A stretch of DNA of 30,493 nucleotides, taken from an uncultured Azospirillum sp. Lineage in GTDB: Bacteria; Pseudomonadota; Alphaproteobacteria; RF32; CAG-239. A program made the translations under genes and the position numbers. A model generated the notes under the pieces. It had not been told where the DNA came from. It saw only the letters and a list, made by a program, of their open reading frames with translations, and made no database searches. This document shows positions 7,356 through 14,738 of this stretch, one piece after another. Location of the stretch: positions 1-30,493 of the forward strand of contig UQAB01000021.1 in the NCBI GenBank assembly GCA_900538765.1, in the 5' to 3' direction. The stretch's first letter is position 1; each line of letters starts with the position of its first letter.

Positions 7356-8705
7356 ATGAATTCAGTAGATGCTATGAACACGGCAAATCTGATTTGGGGG
7401 TTTAACCCGCAGATTGTCGCAACAGTGATTGTAGCAGTATGCTATTTAATCCTGTTTACTGAAAAGCTCAACAGGGCTGTGGTTGCTTTATTGGCCGCGG
7501 CTGTGATGATTTTTTCAGGTATTTTAACACAGCATACGGCCATTCAGGGAATTGACTTTAATACCTTAGCCCTGCTCACAGGTATGATGATTGTGGTCGG
7601 TATTTCAGAAAAATCCGGAATGTTCCAGTATGTGGCGATTTGGGGTGCAAAAAAAGTCAACGCCAATCCCCGCGGATTGTTAGTTGTCCTTGCTTTTGTC
7701 ACGGCGTTTTTCTCCGCCTTTTTAGACAATGTAACCACCGTTTTACTTATCGTGCCAGTTACATTCCAGATTACCAAGAAGCTTGACATTAACCCTTACC
7801 CTTACTTGCTTTTGGAAATCTTTTCTTCCAACATCGGCGGTACAGCAACTCTTATCGGTGATCCTCCCAACATTTTGCTTGGTTCGGCCTTAAACCTGTC
7901 TTTCATGGATTTTGTCAAGGAACTGACACCGGTTGTTATCATTACCATGATTGTCATTATTCTGATTTTTGACTTTTTCTGGGGTAAAAAACTGGTTACA
8001 ACCGAAAAAAGAAAAAAAGACGTCATGAAAATGGATGAGAAAGAAGCCATTACCAATAAAGGCCTGTTAGCTAAATGTCTGTTTGTTCTGGGCTGTGTTA
8101 TTCTGGCTTTCATCATGGCTGAACATCTGCATATCGCCAACGGCACCATTGCCATTTGCGGCGCGGCATTTTTGATGATGCTGTATACTTTCGGAGAAAA
8201 ACATGATGTTCGCGACCAAAAAGTCACTGAAATTTTCACTTTGGTTGACTGGACTACTATTTTCTTCTTTACCGGTTTATTTGTGATTGTTTACGGTTTG
8301 GAAGTCACCGGCGTTTTGAGTATGCTCGGCAAATACTTTGTTGATTTAACGGAAGGCAGTATTTCCAAAACAATGCTTTTGATTGTCTGGGTATCAGCTT
8401 TTGTTTCCAGCGCAATCGACAATATTCCGTTTGTGGCAACCATGATTCCGATGATTAAGTCCATGGAAGCCGATTTGGGCGGCCGTGAAGCGATGATGCC
8501 TGTTTGGTGGGCTTTGTCTCTCGGCGCCTGTTTCGGCGGCAACGGAACGCTTATCGGCGCTTCGGCCAACGTTATTGTTGCCGGTATGGCTCAACGAGCC
8601 GGACATCACATCAACTTTATCCGATTTTTGAAGTGGTCAATACCGGTCATGCTAATCAGTGTCAGCATTGCCTGCCTGTATTTGTATATTCAATATTTTG
8701 AATAA
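7356..8705 (+). CDS. ArsB/NhaD-superfamily ion transporter, copy B
   Basis: A 449-residue inner-membrane transporter collinear along its whole length with the copy at 4648-5997 and roughly 70% identical by eye (not computed). The same signatures are present: DNVTTVLLI, GGTATLIGDPPNI, DNIPFVATMIP and GGNGTLIGASANVI. Differences concentrate in the N-terminal 15 residues, the central cytoplasmic loop (about residues 200-240, Lys-rich here) and several membrane-segment faces, as expected for paralogues that may differ in ion preference or regulation. The start ATG has a GAGGAA ribosome-binding site. The gene is transcribed alone and ends in a strong terminator. Sodium/proton antiport is the likeliest activity; a carboxylate or arsenite substrate cannot be excluded. 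Confidence 0.85.
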   Translation: MNSVDAMNTANLIWGFNPQIVATVIVAVCYLILFTEKLNRAVVALLAAAVMIFSGILTQHTAIQGIDFNTLALLTGMMIVVGISEKSGMFQYVAIWGAKKVNANPRGLLVVLAFVTAFFSAFLDNVTTVLLIVPVTFQITKKLDINPYPYLLLEIFSSNIGGTATLIGDPPNILLGSALNLSFMDFVKELTPVVIITMIVIILIFDFFWGKKLVTTEKRKKDVMKMDEKEAITNKGLLAKCLFVLGCVILAFIMAEHLHIANGTIAICGAAFLMMLYTFGEKHDVRDQKVTEIFTLVDWTTIFFFTGLFVIVYGLEVTGVLSMLGKYFVDLTEGSISKTMLLIVWVSAFVSSAIDNIPFVATMIPMIKSMEADLGGREAMMPVWWALSLGACFGGNGTLIGASANVIVAGMAQRAGHHINFIRFLKWSIPVMLISVSIACLYLYIQYFE

Positions 8706-8709
8706 AGGT

Positions 8710-8742
8710 AAAAGCCTTGGAAAAATCCAAGGCTTTTGTTTT
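8710..8742 (+). terminator. Intrinsic terminator after transporter copy B
   Basis: A perfect 12-bp stem (8710-8721 with 8726-8737) with an AAAA loop is followed by TTTTG and a further TTTT. Confidence 0.9.
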
Positions 8743-8748
8743 ATCCCT

Positions 8749-8781
8749 AAAAAAAACATCCCGAATATTTCGGGATGTTTT
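8749..8781 (-). terminator. Intrinsic terminator after rpsU
   Basis: A perfect 13-bp stem (8781-8769 with 8765-8753) with a 3-nt loop is followed on the minus strand by a T-run. It lies 16 nt past the rpsU stop and is also capable of terminating plus-strand transcription. Confidence 0.85.
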
Positions 8782-8796
8782 CTTAAAAATTTCGGA

Positions 8797-9003
8797 TTAG
8801 AATCCTTCAGTATCTAAGCGTTTACGCAGCTGTTTTCTAGCGCGGCGGATTGCTTCAGCCTGGCGGCGTGCTTTCTTCTCAGAATTTTTTTCGTGACAAC
8901 GTCTTAATTTCATTTCACGGAAAACGCCTTCTCTCTGCATTTTCTTTTTCAAAACCTTCAAAGACTGAGCAACGTCATTACCGATAACAGTAACCTGAAC
9001 CAC
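8797..9003 (-). CDS. rpsU: 30S ribosomal protein S21
   Basis: A 68-residue basic protein of the small ribosomal subunit, close to the 3' end of 16S rRNA. The conserved VLKKKMQREGVFREMK block and the Arg/Lys-rich helix (KKARRQAEAIRRARKQLRKR) are diagnostic. The start is GTG at 9003, supported by an AGAGGTGA ribosome-binding site at proper spacing. A plausible promoter (TTGCAA, 17 nt, TAAATA) lies in the gap before the YdcH gene, so it is probably transcribed alone. Its own terminator follows. Confidence 0.95.
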   Translation of the reverse strand: MVQVTVIGNDVAQSLKVLKKKMQREGVFREMKLRRCHEKNSEKKARRQAEAIRRARKQLRKRLDTEGF

Positions 9004-9094
9004 TTAAATCACCTCTTTTCATATTGTTCAAAATTGTTACATCAAAAATTATGCAATATTTAACATAAGCATTTTAATATTGCAAGCGTTATTT

Positions 9095-9307
9095 TTACGC
9101 GATAATATTCGGCGTAATGTTTGCTTCGACGCTCTTAATCTGCTTTTTAAGACCGCAGCGAAGCGTATTTAACTGTTTGGCTTGATAAAAATCAATGGTT
9201 CTATTTTTTAATACCAAGTGTCTGATGTCTGAGCTGATACGACGTTCTTCGAGCTTGAGCTCACAGAGTTTGTGCTGTAATTTACCGAGATTGTCGTCTT
9301 TAAACAT
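9095..9307 (-). CDS. YdcH/DUF465-family small protein
   Basis: A 70-residue cytoplasmic protein with the DUF465 pattern: a helical N-terminal stretch with LEERRISSDIRHL (usually L-x-x-E-H-R-x-L-D-x-x-I), then a turn and a LNTLRCGLKKQIKSVE helix corresponding to the family's LKKxKLxLKDxI. It is likely a helical hairpin. DUF465 proteins are common in alphaproteobacteria and their role is not settled. The usual histidine is replaced by arginine (ERR for EHR), so the match is imperfect. The start has an AAGGGGA ribosome-binding site. No clear terminator follows; the gene may share a transcript with rpsU. Confidence 0.6.
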   Translation of the reverse strand: MFKDDNLGKLQHKLCELKLEERRISSDIRHLVLKNRTIDFYQAKQLNTLRCGLKKQIKSVEANITPNIIA

Positions 9308-9445
9308 CTATATTTATCCCCTTTGGTTAAAAAATTGTATGATAAACACATTTTTTACTGGAAATACTCCAATAAAATTTGTATTAAATTATACAGCAAT
9401 TTAAGGATAAATGCAATACATAAAAACTAACAGGAGTTTTTTTAT
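9308..9445 (+). promoter_or_regulatory. Divergent upstream region, YdcH gene / phosphofructokinase
   Basis: This is 138 bp of AT-rich sequence between divergent genes. TTGTAT and TAAATG-like hexamers near 9378-9412 are possible promoter elements for the kinase, but no single pair stands out. AACAGGAG is the kinase ribosome-binding site. Confidence 0.3.
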
Positions 9446-10531
9446 ATGAATAAAACAAAAAGAATCGGTATTTTGACCAGCGGCGGCGACTGTGCCGGAC
9501 TTAATGCCGTTATCAGAGCCGTTGTCAATTCCGCTTCCAGACTGGGCTGGGAAATCTACGGCATTCATAACGGCACGGAAGGGTTAACCAATGATCCTCT
9601 GGAATATGAAGTTTTGACGGTTCAGAATTTTTCTGATACGCCATGGCCAAGACTCAGCGGTTCTTATCTCGGTTCTTTGAACAAGGGCGTCAAGATGGAA
9701 TCTCTCGGCGAAATGTCAAAACGTTTCGGCGAAGGCGTTAAAAAGCTCGGGCTGGACGCTGTTATTGTTGTCGGCGGCGACGGCAGTATGAACATTACCG
9801 GCAATTACTGCAAAGGTGCCGGCGTCAAAATGATCGGTATTCCCAAAACAATTGACAACGATACGCCGATTACCGAATTTTCAGTTGGATTTAATTCCGC
9901 CTGTCAGGTTTGCACCAACGCAATCGACAGCCTGGAACTGACGGCCCGTTCGCACCACCGTGCGCTGATTCTGGAAGTTATGGGACGCGATGCCGGGCAT
10001 TTGGCCATGCAGTCTGCTTTAGCCGGCCAGGCCGACGTTTGCCTGGTTCCGGAAATTCCTTACAAAATCGACGGTGTCATCAACAAGCTGAAAGAAATCA
10101 AGGCCAGCGGACGCGACCACGCGATTATTGTTGTTTCCGAGGGCATTAAAACCGAAGACGGACAACATTTGTCCGCGGCAAAGAACTTAATCGGCGAAGC
10201 TGTTTACGGCGGTGTCGGACAGTATTTGTCTGCCGAAATCAATAACCGTTACCATGATTTTCAGACCCGTGTGACGACTTTAGGCCATGTTCAGCGTTCC
10301 GGCACGCCTTCCTGCTTTGACCGAATGCTGGCTGCCATGTTTGGCGCCAAAGCAGTTGAGCTGCTGGCAAAAGACCAGACTGATATGATGGTTGTCTGGA
10401 AAAACGGCAAAGTTGGCGCTTACAGCATTGATGAAGTTGTTAAAGAAGGGACAACCTTGCTTGATACAAACAGCGACTCGGTTAAAGCCGCTGCAGCAAT
10501 CGGCATGTATATCGGTGAAATCGAGAAGTAG
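9446..10531 (+). CDS. 6-phosphofructokinase (probably ATP-dependent, group III-like)
   Basis: Phosphorylates fructose 6-phosphate to fructose 1,6-bisphosphate in glycolysis. At 361 residues it is longer than the 320-residue E. coli PfkA and fits the group III/mixed clade. TSGGDCAGLN (11-20) is the N-terminal phosphate-donor loop. The donor-specificity motif reads GGDGS (110-114), with Gly at the position where PPi-dependent enzymes have Asp, predicting ATP use. The catalytic motif reads PKTIDND (133-139), with the lysine typical of PPi-type and group III enzymes. MGRDAGHLA and GHVQRSGTP are the substrate-binding motifs. The ribosome-binding site is AGGAG. The gene is monocistronic and ends in its own terminator. 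Many alphaproteobacteria lack this enzyme and rely on the Entner-Doudoroff route, so a full glycolysis is implied. Confidence 0.92.
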   Translation: MNKTKRIGILTSGGDCAGLNAVIRAVVNSASRLGWEIYGIHNGTEGLTNDPLEYEVLTVQNFSDTPWPRLSGSYLGSLNKGVKMESLGEMSKRFGEGVKKLGLDAVIVVGGDGSMNITGNYCKGAGVKMIGIPKTIDNDTPITEFSVGFNSACQVCTNAIDSLELTARSHHRALILEVMGRDAGHLAMQSALAGQADVCLVPEIPYKIDGVINKLKEIKASGRDHAIIVVSEGIKTEDGQHLSAAKNLIGEAVYGGVGQYLSAEINNRYHDFQTRVTTLGHVQRSGTPSCFDRMLAAMFGAKAVELLAKDQTDMMVVWKNGKVGAYSIDEVVKEGTTLLDTNSDSVKAAAAIGMYIGEIEK

Positions 10532-10552
10532 GTTTCTTTTCTCAAAAATGAA

Positions 10553-10576
10553 GGGCGCATTGAAGCGCCCTTTTTT
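10553..10576 (+). terminator. Intrinsic terminator after phosphofructokinase gene
   Basis: GGGCGC (10553-10558) pairs with GCGCCC (10565-10570) around a 6-nt loop, followed by T6. Confidence 0.9.
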
Positions 10577-10601
10577 ATTGTATTTATTATACTGACACAA
10601 T

Positions 10602-10640
10602 AAAAAAACAGCCGTTCTTTTTAACTCCGGCTGTTTTTTT
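10602..10640 (-). terminator. Bidirectional terminator after the double-FlaF gene
   Basis: An A-run plus ACAGCCG (10602-10613) pairs with CGGCTGT plus a T-run (10628-10640) around a 14-nt loop. T-runs exist on both strands; it lies 19 nt past the stop of the minus-strand gene. Confidence 0.8.
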
Positions 10641-10658
10641 ATTTTAGACAACGTTATC

Positions 10659-11327
10659 TTAGGCTGTGGCGCGCTTTGTCATCAAGCCTTCAGAAATCTG
10701 CAAATTGGTCATAATCATCGAATCGATGGCTTTTTCGTTCAGCTTATTAACATCCTTGCCGACTTCCAAGGTTTTTGAAGAAACATAATCTGCCAGCTTA
10801 ATCAGGTTTGTCTTCGTTTCTTTCGGCAGCGGGTTTTCATCTGATGAAGCCAGAGTCTTGATGTAGACCCAAAGTTTCATGTTATTTTCCAAAGCGTTTA
10901 CCAAATCGCCGGTATTTTTGTTCTCTTTAGCAGAAGAGAGGTCAATCGCACATCTCAAGAGGTGAAAGGCTTCTTCTTTGGCCAGGCTGTTTTTCACAGC
11001 ATCAACCAAGCCTTCGGAAATCTGCATATTGATGTTTACCAAAGTATCAAAATCATTCTTTGTCATCTTAACACCTTTGCTCAAAGTCAGGCGTTCAACA
11101 AACTTTGACAACTTCAGCAGATTGGATTTAATTTCATCCGGAAGCAAATTCTTTGCATTTTTTAAAGTTGTTTCTATCTCCACCCAAAGTTTTAAATTGC
11201 TATCCAAGGCCAGAATCTTTTCCTTATCACTATTACCTGATGCCGCATGGGACAAGGCAACTGCATGATTCAGAAGAATCGAAGCTTCTTCTTCAGCATT
11301 TTTAACTTGGTCAGTTGTTTTTTTCAT
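10659..11327 (-). CDS. FlaF-like flagellin regulator with two tandem FlaF domains
   Basis: FlaF is an alphaproteobacterial protein needed for flagellin production and assembly, acting with FlbT and flagellin in the cytoplasm. Normal FlaF is about 115-120 residues; this protein is 222 and contains the domain twice. Repeat 1 (about 11-107) has NLKLW (44-48), LLPDEIKSNLLKL (61-73) and NINMQISEGL (98-107). Repeat 2 (about 117-215) has NMKLW (149-153), PLPKETKTNLIKL (166-178) and MTNLQISEGL (206-215). The two halves align without large gaps. The gene lies just downstream of flgH on the same strand but is separated by a terminator, so it is probably its own unit. No FlbT or flagellin gene is in the window. 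I infer one molecule offering two binding surfaces. Confidence 0.8.
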   Translation of the reverse strand: MKKTTDQVKNAEEEASILLNHAVALSHAASGNSDKEKILALDSNLKLWVEIETTLKNAKNLLPDEIKSNLLKLSKFVERLTLSKGVKMTKNDFDTLVNINMQISEGLVDAVKNSLAKEEAFHLLRCAIDLSSAKENKNTGDLVNALENNMKLWVYIKTLASSDENPLPKETKTNLIKLADYVSSKTLEVGKDVNKLNEKAIDSMIMTNLQISEGLMTKRATA

Positions 11328-11438
11328 ATGTGCTTCCTTATAAATCAGTTTACAAATTTAGTTTTCAAGCAGCGCTATATTCTTACAAATAGCCTTTTAA
11401 ATAGTTAATTTAATCAAAAAAGTTTATTTATTAACAAG

Positions 11439-11482
11439 AAAAAGCCTGCTCAAGAATTTAGGGGAAAATAAGCAGGCTTTTT
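11439..11482 (-). terminator. Terminator after flgH
   Basis: A perfect 12-bp stem (11439-11450 with 11471-11482) with a 20-nt loop and T-runs on both strands. It ends the flgF-flgG-flgA-flgH unit. The rest of the 11328-11546 gap is AT-rich and must hold the promoter of the double-FlaF gene, which I could not place. Confidence 0.75.
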
Positions 11483-11546
11483 ATTTTTAAGAAAAAATGG
11501 GGAGATTTTTTCTTGAAAAGACATAATAATATGGGGAAACTTGTCC

Positions 11547-12305
11547 TTAGAACGGTGACAGAATATCTATCAGCTGGCGTCCGTATCTCGGTTCCTGAAC
11601 ATCGGAAATTGTACCCTTTCCGCCGTAAGAAACGCGCAATTCGGCAATTTTGCTCGAATCGATAGAATTATCGGAAGTAATATCAGCCCGGCGGATAACA
11701 CCGCGCACTGTCAGCTGGCGCAGTTCATAGTTAACGCGTATTTCCTGAGAACCTTCGATTACCAGATTGCCGTTCGGTAAAACCTGAGTCACAACGCCGG
11801 CCATTGTCATATTGATATTTTCGGAACGATCTATTTTTCCTTCGCCGCTAATATCATGGTCAGACACAACATTGACCAGATTTCCGGGATTGACGGCATC
11901 AGGCAGGTAATCCTTGGCATAATCTTCATAGCCGAAGAAGCTGCCGACATTGACCGTATCAGAGTTGGTATCACGCGTCTGTTCGGTTTTGTTTTTCATT
12001 GTTGCGCCGTCTTTGGCAGAAATGTTAACCGTAATGATATCACCGACTTTTGACGCCCGTTGATCCTTGAAAAACCCCGACGAGCCTTTAGCCCAAAGAG
12101 AGTTAGCGCCGCTGCTTTGATCCGGCTGCACCGGCATGGGCAAACTGACCGGCTGATAATTCGGCTGGGTTACGGGATTTTCAATCGGCGCTAATTCCGG
12201 CTCTTTGCCAATTGTACTCAGACGCGACCAGGTGTTGCAACCGCTGAGCATTGTTCCCAGCAGCAGCCCCAGCGCTATTTTTTTGTAAGTTTGTTTCATG
12301 ACCAT
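11547..12305 (-). CDS. flgH: Flagellar L-ring lipoprotein FlgH
   Basis: Forms the L-ring bushing around the flagellar rod in the outer membrane. The 252-residue length is typical. A lipoprotein signal ends in LSGC with Cys23 as the acylated residue. The core has SLWAKGSSGFFKDQRASKVGDIITVNI, KIDRSENINMTMAGVV, LPNGNLVIEGSQEIRVN and RGVIRRADIT, all standard FlgH landmarks. Last of four flagellar genes transcribed leftward from the sigma-54 promoter at 14655-14670; it starts 12 bp after flgA. The matching P-ring gene flgI is not in the window. Confidence 0.95.
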   Translation of the reverse strand: MVMKQTYKKIALGLLLGTMLSGCNTWSRLSTIGKEPELAPIENPVTQPNYQPVSLPMPVQPDQSSGANSLWAKGSSGFFKDQRASKVGDIITVNISAKDGATMKNKTEQTRDTNSDTVNVGSFFGYEDYAKDYLPDAVNPGNLVNVVSDHDISGEGKIDRSENINMTMAGVVTQVLPNGNLVIEGSQEIRVNYELRQLTVRGVIRRADITSDNSIDSSKIAELRVSYGGKGTISDVQEPRYGRQLIDILSPF

Positions 12306-12317
12306 TAGTTCCCCTTT

Positions 12318-13037
12318 CTATTGGACATCAATTTTTACGGTTTCGGCGTCAATAACTTCGCCATATAAATTCTTTTTGCTCTTGGTATTCAAAAGTTCTA
12401 TCTTCCGACCTTTTGCCCCATCTTCCAAGGCCTGAACTTTTGCCGTTATCTGCATATGCGGCGTGGCATAAAGAGCCGTTACGACATCGCCTTTTTTAAT
12501 GAGCATTTTCTCACCGAGGTCATTGGCGGTTATAAGTTTTCCCTCTTTAAGCATCCGCTTGGCCTCTTTATTCAGCATTTTGTCTTTGTCGGTAACATTG
12601 GCGGACTTAATACGGTTGCGGCGTATCTTAACAAGTTTCAAATCTTCATTATGAATGATTTCCCCTTTTCCGATGTCCCGAGCCGGAACTGAAATCTCGC
12701 CGATACGGTAAAATTTTCCAGTCAAATCCGTTGCTGCAAAAAGTTTGCCATCGGCATAAATTTCCGCCCGGCAGGAAAACTTATCCTGCTGTTCCGAAAA
12801 TTTCAGGCTGGTTATCATAATTTTGAAAGACGATGCGCCGGCGATTGAAAAAGACGTCTGGCCGCCGAAAAATTCCAAGTCCAGTTCATCTTCCACGCCA
12901 TTATTTACAAATTCGGTTTTTACGGCTGATGCAATATCATCTTCCCGCACCAACACAGCCGCCACTGCCCCCAGGCAGTACAGCAGGAGGTAAAGCATCG
13001 GAAAAACATATTTTAATTTTTTAAGCATTTTTGTCAT
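12318..13037 (-). CDS. flgA: Flagellar P-ring chaperone FlgA
   Basis: Periplasmic chaperone for assembly of FlgI into the P-ring. 239 residues: an N-terminal hydrophobic signal segment (about 9-27), a divergent middle, and a C-terminal SAF domain (about 115-185, EISVPARDIGKGEIIHNEDL) followed by the FlgA beta domain (IKKGDVVTALYATPHMQITAKVQAL). It lies between flgG and flgH with gaps of 14 and 12 bp, an order common in alphaproteobacteria. N-terminal sequence similarity to characterised FlgA is low, as usual for this family; the C-terminal half carries the identification. Confidence 0.9.
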   Translation of the reverse strand: MTKMLKKLKYVFPMLYLLLYCLGAVAAVLVREDDIASAVKTEFVNNGVEDELDLEFFGGQTSFSIAGASSFKIMITSLKFSEQQDKFSCRAEIYADGKLFAATDLTGKFYRIGEISVPARDIGKGEIIHNEDLKLVKIRRNRIKSANVTDKDKMLNKEAKRMLKEGKLITANDLGEKMLIKKGDVVTALYATPHMQITAKVQALEDGAKGRKIELLNTKSKKNLYGEVIDAETVKIDVQ

Positions 13038-13051
13038 CAGCGCTGCCCGAA

Positions 13052-13840
13052 CTACTTCATTTGGTTAATGGTTGACAACATTTGGTCTGAGGTGGAAATG
13101 ATTTTGGAATTCATCTCATAAGCACGCTGAGCGGAAACCAGCTCGGTAATTTCAGAAACCGGGTTAACGTTGGATGTTTCCAGATAGCCGGACTGAATGG
13201 AACCAAACCCTTCATTGTCTGGATTATCAACTATCGGCGCGCCGGAAGCTTCGGTTTCCAAGAACAGGTTTTGCCCCATGGCTTCCAACCCGGCTTCATT
13301 TACAAAAGTGGCAATTTCCAGCTGGCCGACATTTAACTCGTCAACCTGGCCGTCCTGCTTGACCCAGACTTCGCCGGAAGCATTAACATAGACTTCTACG
13401 GCATCATCGGGAATAGTGATTTCCGGCTGAACGACATAACCGTCATGGGTAACAATAACACCATCGCCGTTACGTTGAAAAGCGCCATCGCGGGTATAAG
13501 CAGTCCCCTTGCCTTCCGGCAGTTCAATCTGAAAATAACCGCGTCCTTTAATTGCCAAATCCAAGCTGTTCCCGGTATTTGTCAGGGCATTGCCGTCTGT
13601 AATACGGTAAATGGCCGCGGTTTTGACACCGGTACCCAGCTGGATGCCTGACGGCACAATAGTCTGACCGGCGGTTGATGCGGCACCCGGGCGGACAATG
13701 TTTTGATACAGCAAATCGTTAAATTCAGCACGGCGTTTGCTGTAAGCCGTGGTGTTCATGTTGGCGATGTTGTTGGAAATAACATCTACGTTCGTCTGCT
13801 GGGCAAGCATTCCGGTAGCGCCAATATTCAAAGATCTCAT
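13052..13840 (-). CDS. flgG: Flagellar distal rod protein FlgG
   Basis: Builds the distal rod of the flagellum; exported by the flagellar type III apparatus without a cleaved signal. The length of 262 residues is nearly invariant for FlgG. The N-terminal heptad region (MRSLNIGATGMLAQQTNVDV), the SNNIANMNTTAYSKRRAEF rod motif, LAIKGRGYFQI, YTRDGAFQRNGDG and the C-terminal SNVNPVSEITELVSAQRAYE helix are all present. The start has CAGGGGAA upstream. It follows flgF by 19 bp and precedes flgA by 14 bp in one transcript. Confidence 0.97.
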   Translation of the reverse strand: MRSLNIGATGMLAQQTNVDVISNNIANMNTTAYSKRRAEFNDLLYQNIVRPGAASTAGQTIVPSGIQLGTGVKTAAIYRITDGNALTNTGNSLDLAIKGRGYFQIELPEGKGTAYTRDGAFQRNGDGVIVTHDGYVVQPEITIPDDAVEVYVNASGEVWVKQDGQVDELNVGQLEIATFVNEAGLEAMGQNLFLETEASGAPIVDNPDNEGFGSIQSGYLETSNVNPVSEITELVSAQRAYEMNSKIISTSDQMLSTINQMK

Positions 13841-13859
13841 ATTTTATTCCCCTGTAAAA

Positions 13860-14606
13860 TTAAGCCTGCTGAGAGAAGGCGGTAATGGTGTTGGACAAAC
13901 GTTCATGCTCGGTGTCTATCATTTGTTGGACATATTCGTAAGAACGTTGCAAATTAATCAGTTTAGTCATTTCGGCAATCGGTTCGACATTTGATTTTTC
14001 AATAGATTTCTGCACAACCTGGTAACTGCCGTTATTATATTCCATGCTATTGCCTTCTGTATTTTCAAACATGGTATCGGCAATTTTCAATAACTTCTGG
14101 TTATCGGCAAAGCTGGCCAGACGCATACGTCCAAGAGAACCGTTTTCAGTCAAGACTTCACCTGAAGCTGTAATGGTTATTTCATTTTCATTCGGCGCGA
14201 CAAAAAACGGCGTGCCGGTTTCGGACAACAGCGGATAGCCGTCTTTGGTCACAATCGCGCCATCGGCATTCAAAGAAAACTGTCCTTTGCGGGTGTATTT
14301 TTCGCCTTCCGGCGTTTCAACAGCAAAAAAAGCATTTCCCTTAATCGCCACATCCAGCGCATTACCTGTATGCGCAATCATACCTTCGGCAAAATTCTTA
14401 TAGGTACCGTAGTCCTGCGTGAAATATAAAGGATTGCCAACAATGCCCTTGGCAGCATTTTCAGTTTTGGCCAAATATGATGTAAAGACGGCTTCATCCC
14501 CTTTGTAGCCTGACGTATTCATATTTGCCATATTATTGGAAACGACATCCATTTGTTTCCACAGCGCCATCTGGCGCGATAAGGCAATGTAGTTTGTATT
14601 ATCCAT
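13860..14606 (-). CDS. flgF: Flagellar proximal rod protein FlgF
   Basis: Rod component of the flagellar basal body. 248 residues from ATG 14606, chosen because GGGGA lies 8 nt upstream; a TTG 15 nt earlier would overlap that ribosome-binding site. Landmarks are SRQMALWKQMDVVSNNMANM, LDVAIKGNAFFAVETPEG, YTRKGQFSLNADG and the C-terminal SNVEPIAEMTKLINLQRSYE helix. The N-terminal MALWKQMD segment and short overall length separate it from FlgG. First gene of the flgF-flgG-flgA-flgH unit, directly downstream of a sigma-54-type promoter. Confidence 0.93.
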   Translation of the reverse strand: MDNTNYIALSRQMALWKQMDVVSNNMANMNTSGYKGDEAVFTSYLAKTENAAKGIVGNPLYFTQDYGTYKNFAEGMIAHTGNALDVAIKGNAFFAVETPEGEKYTRKGQFSLNADGAIVTKDGYPLLSETGTPFFVAPNENEITITASGEVLTENGSLGRMRLASFADNQKLLKIADTMFENTEGNSMEYNNGSYQVVQKSIEKSNVEPIAEMTKLINLQRSYEYVQQMIDTEHERLSNTITAFSQQA

Positions 14607-14654
14607 ATTTCTTTTCCCCAATTAAAAAGGATAATTTCATCATGCCATAAATAA

Positions 14655-14670
14655 TGCAAAAACTGTGCCA
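14655..14670 (-). promoter_or_regulatory. Sigma-54 (RpoN) promoter for flgF-flgG-flgA-flgH
   Basis: On the minus strand the sequence TGGCAC-N5-TTGCA gives GG at 14669-14668 and GC at 14657-14656, exactly 12 nt apart, matching the -24/-12 consensus. It lies about 50 nt before the flgF start. Sigma-54 control of rod/ring genes is well known in Caulobacter, where the activator is FlbD. An rpoN or activator gene is not in the window. Confidence 0.8.
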
Positions 14671-14701
14671 AGATTAACAAAATATTAATTTCCGAAGATA
14701 C

Positions 14702-14731
14702 AAAAAAAGCGCAACCCTTTGGGATTGCGCT
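14702..14731 (-). terminator. Intrinsic terminator after the unknown gene at 14739
   Basis: On the minus strand AGCGCAA (14731-14725) pairs with TTGCGCT (14714-14708), with possible extra CCC/GGG pairs inside, followed by T6 (14707-14702). It insulates the flagellar promoter just downstream. Confidence 0.88.
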
Positions 14732-14738
14732 AAAAATT

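Noticed and set aside
10640..10660. Similarity of this segment to the acpS-lepB hairpin arm (GTTATCT-AGGC)
   Set aside because: Only about 13 of 15 bases match, no second arm is present, and part of it encodes the end of the double-FlaF protein.
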